Assembly: GCA_019054805.1 (NCBI GenBank)
Contig: JAHQIY010000007.1
Span: forward strand, 687,501-751,500
From: Brachionus manjavacas
Taxonomy: Eukaryota; Rotifera; Eurotatoria; Ploima; Brachionidae
Direction of reading: 5' to 3'
DNA length: 64,000 nucleotides
The notes below the pieces were generated by a model that worked only from the letters and a program-made list of their open reading frames with translations, was not told the origin of the DNA and did no database searches. The position numbers were made by a program, and so were the translations under genes. Shown piece by piece: positions 12,501 through 23,431 of the stretch (the first letter of the stretch is position 1; each line of letters starts with the position of its first letter).

Positions 12501-15500
12501 ATTAAAAAGACTTCTAGCAAACAAAGTTCTGTTTTAAAGCGTCTAGCTGTAGTTGAAATTATAGAAGATACCAGTAGTCTTTTCCGTTCATTTATCACTC
12601 TCTGTTTTATACTAAATCTTAGAAGTCTAATAATTCAACAATAATTGCTTCTGTTAATAGCTTCATTTTAATATGATATCATAAATATGTTTTAATTCAA
12701 TCAGTCATATAAATTAAATTAAAAAAAAATAATTTAAAAGTTTTTCCAGGGCAGTTCTGAATGGCAGAGCTTTCTTTTCAGCCCACATGGTTGCAAAGGG
12801 TGTTTTGTACTTTAGATTGTTTCTGAAGGAGTTTTGAAGCAGAAAGTCCTGGATCTCGTGGGCTAATAATTCGTGGCTTTGCCTGGTGGTGATAAATTTT
12901 GAAAAAAGCTTGCTTGCTCTGTCATCAATTCAATCATTTAAATTTTGATATATTTGATTACATCACCGCGCTTTATTTTATCTTAAGGTAATGGTAATAA
13001 CAATTATTTAAAGCTTGTAGAAAAAATTTAACTGAGAGGATTTTTTTTTTAAATTTTGAAATGTGTGCTTTAATATTAATTTCTTTAAACAATGGTGCTA
13101 AAATACGATGAATTTATCATATTTTTTGAAAAAAATATCTTAATCTAACAAACGGTATTTATCGTAAAATAATGATAATTATCGTAAATTTATTGTAAAA
13201 TTATGTGAAAAAAAAATTTTTTAAATTTTTTGAAAAAGTAGAATATAAAAAATTTGATTGACCTATGCAAGCGAAATTGACGAAAATTTTAGTATTTTTT
13301 TTAAATAAAAATGGTAAAAAACCAATTTAAAGCAAAAATGGATTTTTTTTACAAATAAAGAAAAATTAAATTAATAAAAAAAATGCAGTTATATTAAAAA
13401 ACTGGGATTACGTCATTTGACCAGTCGCTATTCCTTTCAATTACAATCTTTACAACTTTTTATATATTTATCAAAAAAATCAGGAAAACTTATAATAATT
13501 TTATTTACCTTTTTTTTAGATGATTTATACATCTCTTATATTTTTCAACCGTCAAAGTTTTTTGAAAATCATTTGTCGCTTGAAAAAGGTCTAAGTCATC
13601 AAAAAATTTTTTCTAACAAAACTTTTTAAATCGGTCCAAACTAGTTCTATTTAAATTTGATTTGAGTCCGGCTATTTAAGGGAACAATTAATCTTTTATT
13701 TTTATTCGGCTTACATATTATTTTTATCAAAAAATATTTTAAAATTTAACCCAATTTACCCCCATTTAGATCTAAATTTTTTTCGGAAATTTCTTCGTAT
13801 TTTCTCGATATTGTGTAGACTCCCATGAAGGAGATGTTGAATATTTTCGAGGTTTTAAAACAGTATTGGGGTTCTATCATTGTCTGTAAAAATCATATAC
13901 AAAAATCAAATCTTTTTTACTTGAAAAATTCATGTGGCATTAAATTTAATGTCAAAAATAAACAAAATTTTTTTATTCGAATTTTCAATTAAAAAACTTA
14001 TAAATTCATATTAATTCGCGATTTAATTGCTCATATTTACAATGAATGTGTTTTTTGTGGCTTAGCTGTCGAAAGTACAAACAAATTTATTTTTTATCAA
14101 AGTAAACTTAATCATAAATAAAAATTCATTTGAAAAATATAAGTTAAGTTTCCAAAAAATTTGGTAATCTTCGAATTAGACCATAAAACCTTACCTAAAA
14201 AAAATTTCTTTTATTTTTATGTTTCAATAGTGATATTTAAACTAACCAAAAATTATATTCCTTTTATAACAAGTTAAGTCTTATTTTATATTTCATTAGA
14301 AAAAAAATGATCTCTTAAAACAAAGATATATTATTATTTTATTAGCATTCATTTAAACTGGATAATAAAATCTAATTTTAAATCAAGTTTTAATTTTATT
14401 TTCAAATTAAAAGATGAATCAGAAAAAAATACAGCTAAAGAAAGTTTTCCAGAGAAGACCCTGCAAGATTATGAAAAACTTATAAATTTAGCCAAGAGTG
14501 AAATATACAAAAAACTAAATGATGTAAACCAGCCCATAAATGTTCTTCTTCAAGTTGAACATACAAATCCGATAATGTTTTTTATTAGCGATTCATTAAC
14601 TAATGATAAAAGGGAATTCAAACCTTCCTACAAACCGAGGAATAGACATTTGGCTTTTTTTGAATACAATTCATTGACCGATTTTTCGATAGAAGTCCAA
14701 AAAAATAAGTTTACAGAAGAATTAGGCTACAGATTAAACAAACAAAATGAAAATACATTGAATGCCTCTATCGAAGTTACTTCATCAAACGACAATCAGG
14801 TGGAAATTTTCCGAAAAGATAATCAAGAAATGCTAAAGCTAGACATTCAACCTAAATTAAATGATTCATTTAAAATTCTATTTAATCCGAAACCATTTGT
14901 TGTGTACACACTGCGTATTTTGTCACACGCCATCATCAATCCGCAAATGAATACAATCAAATCAAAGTTAAACCAAGTTATGGATAATCTTTCTAATGAT
15001 ATTTTTATACCTAGCAATGATTCAGATGTAAGACTAAATCTATCAGGTAAAATAAAACTTAATTTTTGAAAATTTAGTTAAAATTTATTTTAGTTGATAA
15101 GTCTAATAAACTAAATCAGAATATTGATAAAGGTAATTTTTAAGAATTAAAGAAATTTTTTTATCTAATTTTTTTTTATCTATGAAAATTAAGATTCTGA
15201 GCTGACTTGTTCGGTGTTCAATCCCAAAAATTTAGATGTCCAAAAAATAGAGTCTTCTAAAGACTGTTCATCTTTCATGGGTAAGACTATATTTTAAATA
15301 ATTTATGCTATTTTTACTTGATAAAAATTTTAGTTAAAACTCGAAATTTTGGAATTGGAACACTTAAAAGTTATGCAACCAACTCGGACAATATTCATGC
15401 TTATGTTGAACAGCAGCAAATAGATAGATGGACTTATTCAGTCAAAGTTTATGGCAATAGTAAAACTGGGCCATTTAAATTGTATTTAGACTATCTTTAG
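521..15500 (+). CDS. Filamin-repeat protein, gene A (5' partial)
   Basis: Exons: 521-634, 686-913, 968-1258, 1320-1505, 1558-1824, 1876-2064, 3909-4371, 4429-4523, 4578-5009, 5065-5148, 5271-5447, 5520-5777, 5826-6098, 6149-6232, 7642-11442, 11496-11645, 14414-15046, 15094-15132, 15194-15280, 15334-15500. All join in frame (2,671 aa visible), ending at TAG. The product carries divergent immunoglobulin-like filamin repeats. Visible signatures are VDTCGAGEGNLEV (exon at 1558), GDSPF (1876), GSPFYAL (5520) and G-x-HEI near 770. Filamin repeats of the family form actin-linked scaffolds and bind membrane proteins. No calponin-homology actin-binding domain is visible; it would lie upstream of the window if present. 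Exon 7642-11442 inserts about 1,150 disordered residues inside a repeat. Every intron is phase 1 except the phase-2 intron after 4371. The filamin family call is firm; the orthologue is not identified, and jitterbug-like or other long filamins are possible. Confidence 0.85.
2065..3908 (+). other. 1.8 kb intron of gene A
   Basis: Donor ACAG|GTGAAC at 2065 and acceptor AATAG at 3908, both phase 1. The interior is very AT-rich. I see no coding stretch, transposon remnant or structured repeat in it. Confidence 0.7.
6233..7641 (+). other. Intron of gene A holding an alternative exon
   Basis: The donor after 6232 can splice either to 7364 (alternative terminal exon) or to 7642 (giant exon). Both acceptors are phase 1. 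The rest is AT-rich noncoding sequence, with no transposon I can recognise. Confidence 0.65.
7364..7467 (+). CDS. Alternative terminal exon of gene A (short isoform)
   Basis: The acceptor TTCTAATTTAG precedes an exon that continues exon 6149-6232 in phase. It encodes the closing strands of a filamin repeat, including GKPVNGPYSFQI, then a short hydrophobic tail and a TAG stop at 7465-7467. The exon at 7642 encodes the equivalent segment (HLTESPFKINI) and also fits the same donor in phase. Splicing from 7364 into 7642 fails: the only nearby phase-1 donor (after 7421) would create a TGA at the junction. The two exons therefore look mutually exclusive, and this one would give a filamin protein lacking the disordered block. 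An ATTAAA near 7480 could serve as poly(A) signal. The alternative is a decayed duplicate exon. Confidence 0.6.
7642..11442 (+). other. Giant disordered exon of gene A
   Basis: A single 3,801-base exon. It opens with the last two strands of a filamin repeat (about 20 residues). Then come roughly 1,150 residues dominated by Ser, Glu, Lys, Asp and Arg with no predicted fold, and it closes with filamin-like sequence from about 11,160 on. The disordered part carries recurring short motifs: a GVKxLVxKYE-type decamer four times (9987-10016, 10539-10568, 10755-10784, 10926-10955), an FKPxES motif twice (near 8815 and 9448), and an EEN[YF]VI motif twice (near 8566 and 9570). Local GC content is well above the flanking introns, as expected for coding DNA. 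Confidence 0.8.
12714..12925 (-). other. Unidentified open coding-like patch
   Basis: About 60 codons on the minus strand, open and higher in GC than the surroundings. They include SHELLAHEIQDFLLQ and KTPFATMWAEKKALPF, followed by a TAA at 12714-12716. A pyrimidine-rich acceptor-like sequence precedes the open part. I cannot place it in a family. It could be one exon of an antisense gene or the remains of a transposon ORF inside the intron of gene A. Confidence 0.3.
13090..13575. repeat. Dispersed transposon-like repeat, copy 1
   Basis: Starts with CAATGGTGCTAAAATACG. Positions 13090-13390 match the reverse complement of 52190-52531, whose end reads CAGTGGTGCTACG on the minus strand. Positions 13413-13575 match 51829-51980 in the same orientation. 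The CAGTGGTGCTA end looks like the terminal inverted repeat of a cut-and-paste element. No transposase is encoded. Confidence 0.55.
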
Positions 15501-15573
15501 GCTAGATGCCGCATAGTTTCCGAGCGATTTAATATTTTATTTAGATAAGATTATTTTCAAATTTTAACGCACT

Positions 15574-15579
15574 ATTAAA
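15574..15579 (+). terminator. Possible poly(A) signal of gene A
   Basis: The ATTAAA variant 74 bases after the stop codon. There is no AATAAA in the first 150 bases of the 3' region. Confidence 0.3.
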
Positions 15580-16647
15580 ATATTTAAAGCAAGCATTTGT
15601 TACATAAAAAATATTTAAAATCTAGACTACTTTTTATTTAGAATTAATTTGATAATTGTCTTAAACATTAATGTAAAGGGTTTTAATCAAAAAGACTTTC
15701 GATTTTGAACTTGTCTTTTAATTTATTATTTATATTCTATTTTAATAATTTTTAGGATATTTAATTTTTAATAATCCTAAACAAATTTTTTTATTAATTA
15801 AGACAATATTAGATTATTTATAAGAAAAAGATTTTTGTTACCTAAATTTATTTTTTAATTTTTTTTTCTATTTTTAAGAAAGCAATCTTTATTATCTATA
15901 AAAAATAAAAATAAATTTTTTTAAAATATACTTTATTTTTATTACTTTATGATCGCTTTATTCATATGACAAATCATCTACATGTACTCAGAAGCTGTGC
16001 AGTAACATTTTCTGAGCTTAGCCGACCGATTTTCAAAAAATATTTCGCGTACGTAAATTTTCGTATGGAAGAGGCATTGAGTCATCAAAAATTATTAATC
16101 AAATTATAAGAATATTGCAATACGTTTTAAATAAGGAATTTTACAAGAAATTAAAAAAAATAAAATTTTTATTGATTTTAATTCAATGTTTTTCATCAAA
16201 TCGTTATACAACTATTATGAATTATAAATTATATTTTAGCTTAGGCTCTTTTCTTTTAAATGATATACTTTATTTAGCAGCTTCATGCAAAAATAATAGT
16301 AATCAAAGAAACATACCTTTAATGTAAAAAAACTCTTAAAAAAGTTCTAAAAAAAGTCTCTGTTATCTTTCAACTCTGGTCGAAAGATAACAAAAATTAT
16401 TTTACTGACTTTTTGTTGTTTTTTCAACATAACTCCTTCAAAAATATTCCGATTAAGCTCAATAGCTCATTTTAATCAAAATCCTCAAATTGATCATACT
16501 GGTATTCGAATTTTCTTGACCACCGAAGACAATTTTCGGTTAGGGTATGTGTCACACTTGAGCATAGAGTTTGCGAAAAAAGCCATTATTATTTTCAAAT
16601 AAAAGAATAAATTTTGTATCAGACTGTAAGTTTTCATAATTTTATAA
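15580..16647. other. Intergenic
   Basis: AT-rich, with long A and T runs. No gene or repeat is supported. Confidence 0.5.
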
Positions 16648-16695
16648 TTACTTGGTCTGGCCCAGTTGATAAGTCAACTGGGCCAGACCAAGTAA
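16648..16695. repeat. Perfect foldback at LINE 5' junction
   Basis: 22-bp arms at 16648-16669 and 16674-16695 are exact reverse complements around the 4-base loop TAAG. The right arm is the LINE's own coding sequence (STGPDQV), so the left arm is an inverted copy of it. Confidence 0.95.
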
Positions 16696-18245
16696 ATCCG
16701 TTTTTCCTGGCGAATTGTAGTGCTCAGTTGTCGAAACCTCTGTCAATTATTTTTATTAAATCGTACCTTGAGGGTGAGCTTCCGATGACATGGAAAAACG
16801 CCAACGTTACACCACTGCATAAAAAAGGGTCAAAGGTAGAACTGGGTAACTATAGACCAGTGTCGCTGACATCAGTCCCTGGTAAAATAATGGAGAAGAT
16901 TTTAAGAAATGAACTGATCCAGTATCTCACAGAAAACAACCTTATTAACCAAAAACAACACGGTTTTATGCCAAACAAATCATGCACAACAAACCTTATT
17001 GAATTTTTAGACAAACTAACTTTTGAAGTAGAAAAAGGTTATTCAGTTGACGTAATTTACACAGATTTTTCGAAAGCGTTTGATAAAGTACCGCACAAGA
17101 AACTTCTCGCAAAATTAATTGCATATAGAATCAATAACCAAATGCACTCATGGCTCAGGTCATTCTTAATCGGAAGAAAGCAACGTGTAGTCATGGGCGA
17201 AACTATGTCAGACTGGGAAAATGTATCGAGTGGAGTACCACAAGGGTCAGTTCTTGGCCCTATTTTATTTGTAATTTATATAAACGACTTGGTCGAAGTT
17301 TTAAAGGAATTTAATTTATCTTACGCAGATGATTTGACAATAATCGGACCCTTAAGTCAAGACGTAACTTTACCACTCTCTCTTCAAAATGATCTAAACA
17401 GCCTTACTAGTTGGGCAGATATATGGTCTACCGATCTAAATTTAGAGAAATGTATAGTAATGCACATTGGAAAAAAAATCCCAACTTTCAATATCAAATG
17501 CTCAACCAAACAAATGGTTTAAGTCATACTCTAAAAGAAACGGCAGAAGAAAAAGATCTAGGTGTTTACATAACAAATGATCTGAAATGGAAAAAACAAT
17601 GCTCAGCAGCATCTCCAAAAGCAAACAGAGCATTAGGTATGATCAAGCACACATTCAAAAACTTAAGTGTTACTTCTCTTAGGCTACTCTATACAGCACT
17701 AGTCCGTCCACATCTTGAATATGCTGTTAGCGTCTGGAGTCCTACAACTAAAGGTGATATACAGATATTCGAAAAGGGACAACGGAGAGCGACTAAACTT
17801 CTTAGTTTTCTAAAAAATATTCCATATGAATCAAGGCTAAAGATTTTAAATTTGACAACCCTTGAAGAGAGGCGAAAAAGAGGTGATTTAATCCAAATGT
17901 ACAAACTAGTCAAAGGTATGGAGAATATAAATTTAATAAATGGAATTAATTATGCAAAAACAACAACAGGACCAGCTGGTAATTTAAGAATACATGACAA
18001 AAGACTAGTGAGAGAACTGACCAAGAAGGGTCCTCAACGTTTCAATTTCTTAACTAATAGGGTGGTGGATATATGGAATGGTTTGTCAACAAGAGCTGTA
18101 AATGCTGTTTCACTCAAAAGTTTTAAGGCAATAATCGACCGAGAAGTTTTTGGTATGGATAAAAGCAAAGACTGCTAAGGCTCTTAATGGGCCAGGCGCC
18201 ATATTGGCGTTGGTTTGGCGATCATTTTCGCTGTACAGCAGTTCA

Positions 18246-18275
<30 letters not shown>
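18246..18275 (+). repeat. (ACT)n microsatellite, LINE 3' end
   Basis: About ten ACT units directly after the 3' UTR of the LINE. Confidence 0.95.
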
Positions 18276-18277
<2 letters not shown>

Positions 18278-19419
18278 GATCATAATTTTTTTTCTTATTG
18301 AAGTTTCGTAAAAACATCATTGGGCACCCGTTAGATTGGGCGCGGATGCGCATATTTAACGCAAGATTATGCATGCTAGCTTCTAACATAAAGTTTACTA
18401 AATTACAAAATATGTTTTCAGTTGATAAAAAAACCGGATAGACCTAAGAATAAAATTTGCAATCATCGCTTTTGTTTCCAATTTGTTTTGCTAAAAACAA
18501 AAAAAAAGTAAAAGCATGAACTAAAAAAGACATATTATTATGAAAAAAATAAGTGGTAAAAAAATTAAATAAATAAATAAAAACAGACTTCTTTCAAAAT
18601 TGAAAAACTGAAGATTTTGAATTTTCACTTTTTAAAATTTAATTTTTCTTTCATAATTTATGTAATTAAGAAAAATATACTTATTGAAAATAAAAATTTA
18701 TATTTTCCATATAAAAAATTATTAAATTCTTTCTGACAAAGAACGAATAAGGAAATCAAAAAATCTAGTAAATCAATTCACTGAAGATCCTCAGAGGAGT
18801 AATAAAGACCTTGGCAAAATTTCCTTGATTACAGAGAACAATGAATGTCTCGGTGAACAACAAATTAGCATGGAAGAAATCAATGAAAATTCCCCTTACA
18901 AAATATTGAAAATTGCCTTTATTTCATTAGAGTTTTTTATTTTTTTTTAATTTCATACTTTTATATTTTTTTTTTTTCATTGCTAAATCTGGAGTAATTT
19001 TTGAAATAAATAATAAATAAAAGAAAAAAAAGATCAGTGAAAAAATGAGACCTTTGAATCTACAAAAGCGTCCCAAAGCCATCGAGAACTAATTCATTTT
19101 CAGACTTGTTTTTAAGTCACAAGTCTTTAGTCAAGTCAAGTCAATGACTTAAAGTTTTTTTTAAGACATATCTAAAAACAATAAAAACTAATTTTTTGAT
19201 TTTAAAACTAAAAAAAAAAAATAAACTATACTTGTTTTCTAAAATAAAATTTAAAAAATAAGCGTATTTTTTTTTCATTTTTTTATTTGGGTCAAAAATG
19301 TAAGAATGAAGCAAAGATGAAAATGTTTAGATTTTCATGATTGAGCAATTTCTAAATGTTTTGAAGAGAATACAATGAAAACTTGTCTTAAAAAAAAAAA
19401 ATTTAAGTCATTAGCTTGA
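18276..19419. other. Intergenic
   Basis: AT-rich, homopolymer-rich sequence. No gene or element recognised. Confidence 0.5.
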
Positions 19420-19560
19420 CTTAAATCTGTTGACAATTCGAAATTTACTGAAGCATGGCCCTGGTTTGCTTTTCCAAGCGGTGGATCGAGTCGAATATCA
19501 CTGATGATACCAGGCTCGTCAGTTATTAATAGATCAAGAGATCTTTTTTAGTTAAAAAGT
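19420..19560 (-). mobile_element. LINE endonuclease fragment
   Basis: The minus strand reads LDLLITDEPGIISDI followed by PPLGKA. This is the end of the apurinic-like endonuclease domain of CR1/Jockey-type LINEs, where families have a PPLGKSDH motif. The catalytic SDH portion is altered to a non-functional sequence. It is an isolated fragment in opposite orientation to the neighbouring LINEs. Confidence 0.6.
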
Positions 19561-20789
19561 TGTTTAATTGATCGTTATTACCCTTATCATTACAATTCTT
19601 TTGAATTAAATTTGTATTGTTCCCTTTTTTTGTCATTTTTTTTATTTTTAAATTTTTTGTTTATCATCACCTATCTTGTGTTTACTGAAATGAATAATAA
19701 TAATTCGATTTTTTTTGTTTAACTTTTTTATTCAAAAAGTTATTTTCTGCTTCATCAATATCATGATTATGTTTTTCAGTTGAAATAAAAATCCATGCAT
19801 TATCCGAATCACTTTGAGCAATAATGTATAAAGATGCCTTGCATGTTTATTTTTTTCAGGAGAGCACTTTTAGAACCGATTGTATCCCTCTTTGGTTTAT
19901 TTAGTAAAATTAAATGACCATAAATTTCCTTAAATTGATTCATTAGTCTTCTGTAAGGCACTTTCCATATCACTATAAGTTTCATATCTTTCATAGGTTT
20001 TTCCTTTACCGCGAGTTATTTTGTTTTGAAATTTAAGTTCGATTTTTTAGGCGTCGTTTTCTGTTGTATCGATATTATTTATAGCATTTCTAAGATTCGA
20101 ACTAGAACTTGAAAATGTTGCCATTTTCAGAATTTTTAAAAATTACTTCCCACAATTATTTATTTTTAAATTTAACATTTTGTATTTTAGAATTTTTTTA
20201 TAAGTGAATTCATTTTCTGATATGAAATAATATTGCTGGAAAAGAAAAATAGCTCTTAAAGTTTTATATTATGAATATCATGATTTCTAAAAATGCTTAA
20301 GTAAATCTAATCAATGATTGTAAAATACATTTTTGTTTTGTTGTTTTTAATTATTGAGAAAAAATTATTTCATTTAAAATTAATGATCCGTGAATCTGTG
20401 ATAATAAAAGATCAATTCGAATAATTTTAAAAAAAATTATTTATTACAAAATGAATTTGATCCTAAAATTATCATAGAAGATTTATCATGGTATGTAAGA
20501 TGGTAAGGTGAATGAAAATTAAAATACAAATCCTGGTCATCAGTATTAATAAAATTTAAAAAATAAAACCTAATTTTTAATTAATATATCTTTAAGCTCC
20601 ATTAATTGAAATGTTATAAATATTCGACGGTAAAGATTCTCGGAGCAGTTTAAAAAAAATTCCTCCAGCAATGTTATCCCCAAACTTGTCCCCAGCTCAA
20701 AAGAGTTTAAAATAGATTCCGAAAAAGGTACGCTCTTCAAAGAGATTATAGGGGAAACCTTTACTCAATATTCCTTTGACAATGATTGA
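19561..20789. other. Intergenic
   Basis: AT-rich. The stretch 19800-20000 on the minus strand has a weakly coding-like look and may be more of the decayed LINE. Nothing else is supported. Confidence 0.4.
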
Positions 20790-22350
20790 AGAAAGAAATG
20801 ATTCCTTTGACAATGAATTTCGAGACATGGTTGAAGGATTTATTTCAAATAAGGATTATCTGAAAGACAGTTCTTATTTAAATTCTGAAAAGTCTTTTCC
20901 TAAAATCACAATTGAAGAGCTAAAAAAAAAATTAGAAAACTAAAAGACGAGTCAGCCCCTGGACCTGACAATATAAGAAACCGTATGTTGAAAAATCTAC
21001 CTGACTCGTTCGAACTGGGTCTAACAAGTTTTTTCAACCTCTGTCTGGCTGCATTCGAAATCCCAGAAGCTTGGAAAATCTCTATAATAACAATGATCTC
21101 CAAAAAGAAAGTCAGTTCTGACCCGTTTAAATACCGATCAATTAGTGTCACTAGCTGTCTTGGAAAAGTTCTTGAGAATTATTACAAGTAGGCTTTGCAA
21201 TTTCCTTGAAGACAAGAGTCTTGTCTGCAAAGAACAGTCTGGTATCAGGCACCACCGACGTACCTTCGACAATTTGGTATTTTTAACTCAAAAGGTCTCT
21301 GAGACTTTAGTAAGAAAGAAAAAATGATGTTCCCTCTTCTTCGACATCTCTCAGGCTTTTGACAAGGTATGGCACAGTGTTTTAATCTACAAACTTACCA
21401 AAATTGGGGCCCCTCTCGACATTCTGGAGTGGATTGTTAACTTTTTAATAAATCGAATTTTTTTTGTGAAAATAAATAACTTTGTCTCGGATTCAGGGTT
21501 CATATATATTGGGGTTCCCCAAGGTGCAGTCATTAGTCCTCTACTCTTTACAATTTTTATTAATGATATCCCCTAGAAAGACCAAATAAAAAAAGTCGTA
21601 TTCCTTGTATGCCGATGACCTGGTGACCTTTTTATCTTAAGAAAATATGGCAATATTTCTTAGATTATAAATAACTATTTTAAAAAATTGCAGCTGAGGC
21701 TACAAAAATGGAGGCTAAAGATGTCTCCAGATAAATGTAGCTACATTTTTTACTCTGTGTATTCTTTAAAAAAAAAAAGCTAAGTTTAAAATTTTTTTTG
21801 AAAGCAAATACCCTATACTGACTCCCCCGTCTTCCTTGGAATAAAATTTGACCAAAGTCTTTGTTTCAACTCCCATGTTAAATTCATTCGTTATAGATGT
21901 CATGATCGCATGAATTTAATTAAAATTTTGTCATACAGGTCATGGAAGTTAAGTAAAAAAAACCTTAATTGGAATCTATAATGCACTTATGGGTTCCATT
22001 AAAGACTTTAGTTTTTTCATCCTATCCCGTGCCTCCCAGACAAACACTCAAAAACTGCAAGTAATTCAAAATACATGTTTTAAGTCAATCTTTCACTTAC
22101 CATATGACACACCGTCTTTTCAACTTTCTGGCTTTCTCGAGGACCAAAAGGTAGATAGAATTGAGGCAAGACTCAAAATTCTGCTTGAAAAGTACATAAA
22201 AAAAGTTTAACATATAAAAACACACTCATTACTTCACTCATACATGATTATATTGATGTTTCCGTTGAAAGCTCAAGAAGTTCTGAACTTAAAACCCTCC
22301 TCTGTAAAGTCTCAAATGAGCTTTTCCAATGGACAACTGTTTTTCTGTAA
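20790..22350 (+). mobile_element. Decayed LINE, reverse transcriptase region
   Basis: A reverse transcriptase broken into many frames. Recognisable in order: SAPGPDNIRNRML, FKYRSISVTSCLGKVLE, FFDISQAFDKVWH, GVPQGAVISPLLFT, YADDL, then a C-terminal part with LQVIQNTCFKSIFHLPYD, ending at TAA 22348-22350. Several stops and frameshifts (for example near 20940, 21190, 21325 and 21575) make it a pseudogene. It is a different family from the copy at 16.6 kb. Confidence 0.8.
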
Positions 22351-23431
22351 CATTTCAAATTTCTCTTTCAAATTCTAATTAATTTAATTAATTTAATATA
22401 ACTTTTTTATGGACATTTTTTAAAAATTTTAAATACCAATTGCGCAAGGAATTTAATTCCTCAAAGCCATTTATTTTAAATATTAAATAAACTTTTAAAA
22501 AAAAAAATTCGAGATTTAAAATCAGTTTCTTTTTATATCTTTACGTAAAAATAGCTAAATTTCGGTAGCTAAAATCGTTTTTTGAAGAAATAAAGCATTA
22601 CAACACAAAGATTTAATAAATATTTAAAACTAATCTTATTTTTTTTTAAACAAATTTTCATTTTTTAATGGATTTTTATACCTTTATTATTACAATTCAT
22701 TTCAATTCGTAGTGCCTTTTTGCTACTATTTTTTAAAAATTAATGAAATTTTTTATTTTTGTATTTATTTATTTAGAAAAAAAAATTCATAAATGTGCAC
22801 AGCTATTACAAAATCAAAAAATAAAAGCTTTTATTTTATTTTCAAAAATATTTTCTATATTTTTGTTTTGTGCTGGACATAACTACATTCGCTTCAAAGT
22901 GAATGTTTATCAAAAATCAACCATGTGAGAATGCAATTGAGAATGATACATCACTTTTAAGTTCACCATTTAATTTGAATAAACTTTGTGCTTTCTTTTT
23001 CTTACACTTGTTTAAAAGTGCTTCAAATTCTCCAAAGCTATCTTTTTAATTGATTCGAATAATATTGAGATTGGACATGATTTTAATTGACTTCTATTTT
23101 ACTTTCGTGGTCTAAAAAGCATAGCTTTGATCTTGATGACAAATGATAATAGATTTTATTCAAAAAAAAAATAATAAAAAAACTAAATTAAATTTTTCTT
23201 TATTTAGAACGAGCCTCAAAATTTCTAATTAAAAAAAAACCAAATTGATAAATTAGTGAGTTTTTTTTTCATTGTCAATTCATCTAGCTAAAATATTTTC
23301 AAAAAAAAAGCCAAATTAAAGGACAATTAAAAATTCTCATTAGACTTGCCAAGAATATTCTCATGATAAATTTAAACAAATTCAACAAAACTATACTGTT
23401 TGGCTTACTTGTTTAGTTTTTCTTTTCCACA
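22351..23431. other. Intergenic, upstream of gene B
   Basis: AT-rich. The last 30 bases before the ATG of gene B contain an in-frame TAG (in TTGTTTAG), which supports that start. The same TTTAG could also be an acceptor for an untranslated first exon. No TATA box is clear. Confidence 0.45.

Larger units (their letters stand above)
11646..14413 (+). other. 2.8 kb intron of gene A
   Basis: Donor AAAAA|GTAACA and acceptor TTAAAAG, phase 1. It contains part of a dispersed repeat (13090-13575, listed separately) and, on the minus strand at 12714-12925, an open coding-like patch of unknown identity. The remainder is plain AT-rich sequence. Confidence 0.65.
16648..18275 (+). mobile_element. 5'-truncated LINE (CR1/Jockey-like)
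   Basis: Encodes the reverse transcriptase and C-terminal region of a non-LTR retrotransposon. In order: STGPDQVNPFFL, YRPVSLTS, DFSKAFDKVPH, SGVPQGSVLGP, SYADDLT (catalytic YADD), then the thumb/C-terminal part with EKDLGVYITNDLKW and LYTALVRPHLEYA, stopping at 18176-18178. The ORF is broken once: the first frame ends at 17520-17522 and the second takes over near 17470, at a run of eight A. The 3' UTR ends in an (ACT)n microsatellite, typical of this group. The endonuclease and earlier parts are missing, and the 5' junction is a foldback. It is the best-preserved LINE copy in the window. Confidence 0.9.
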
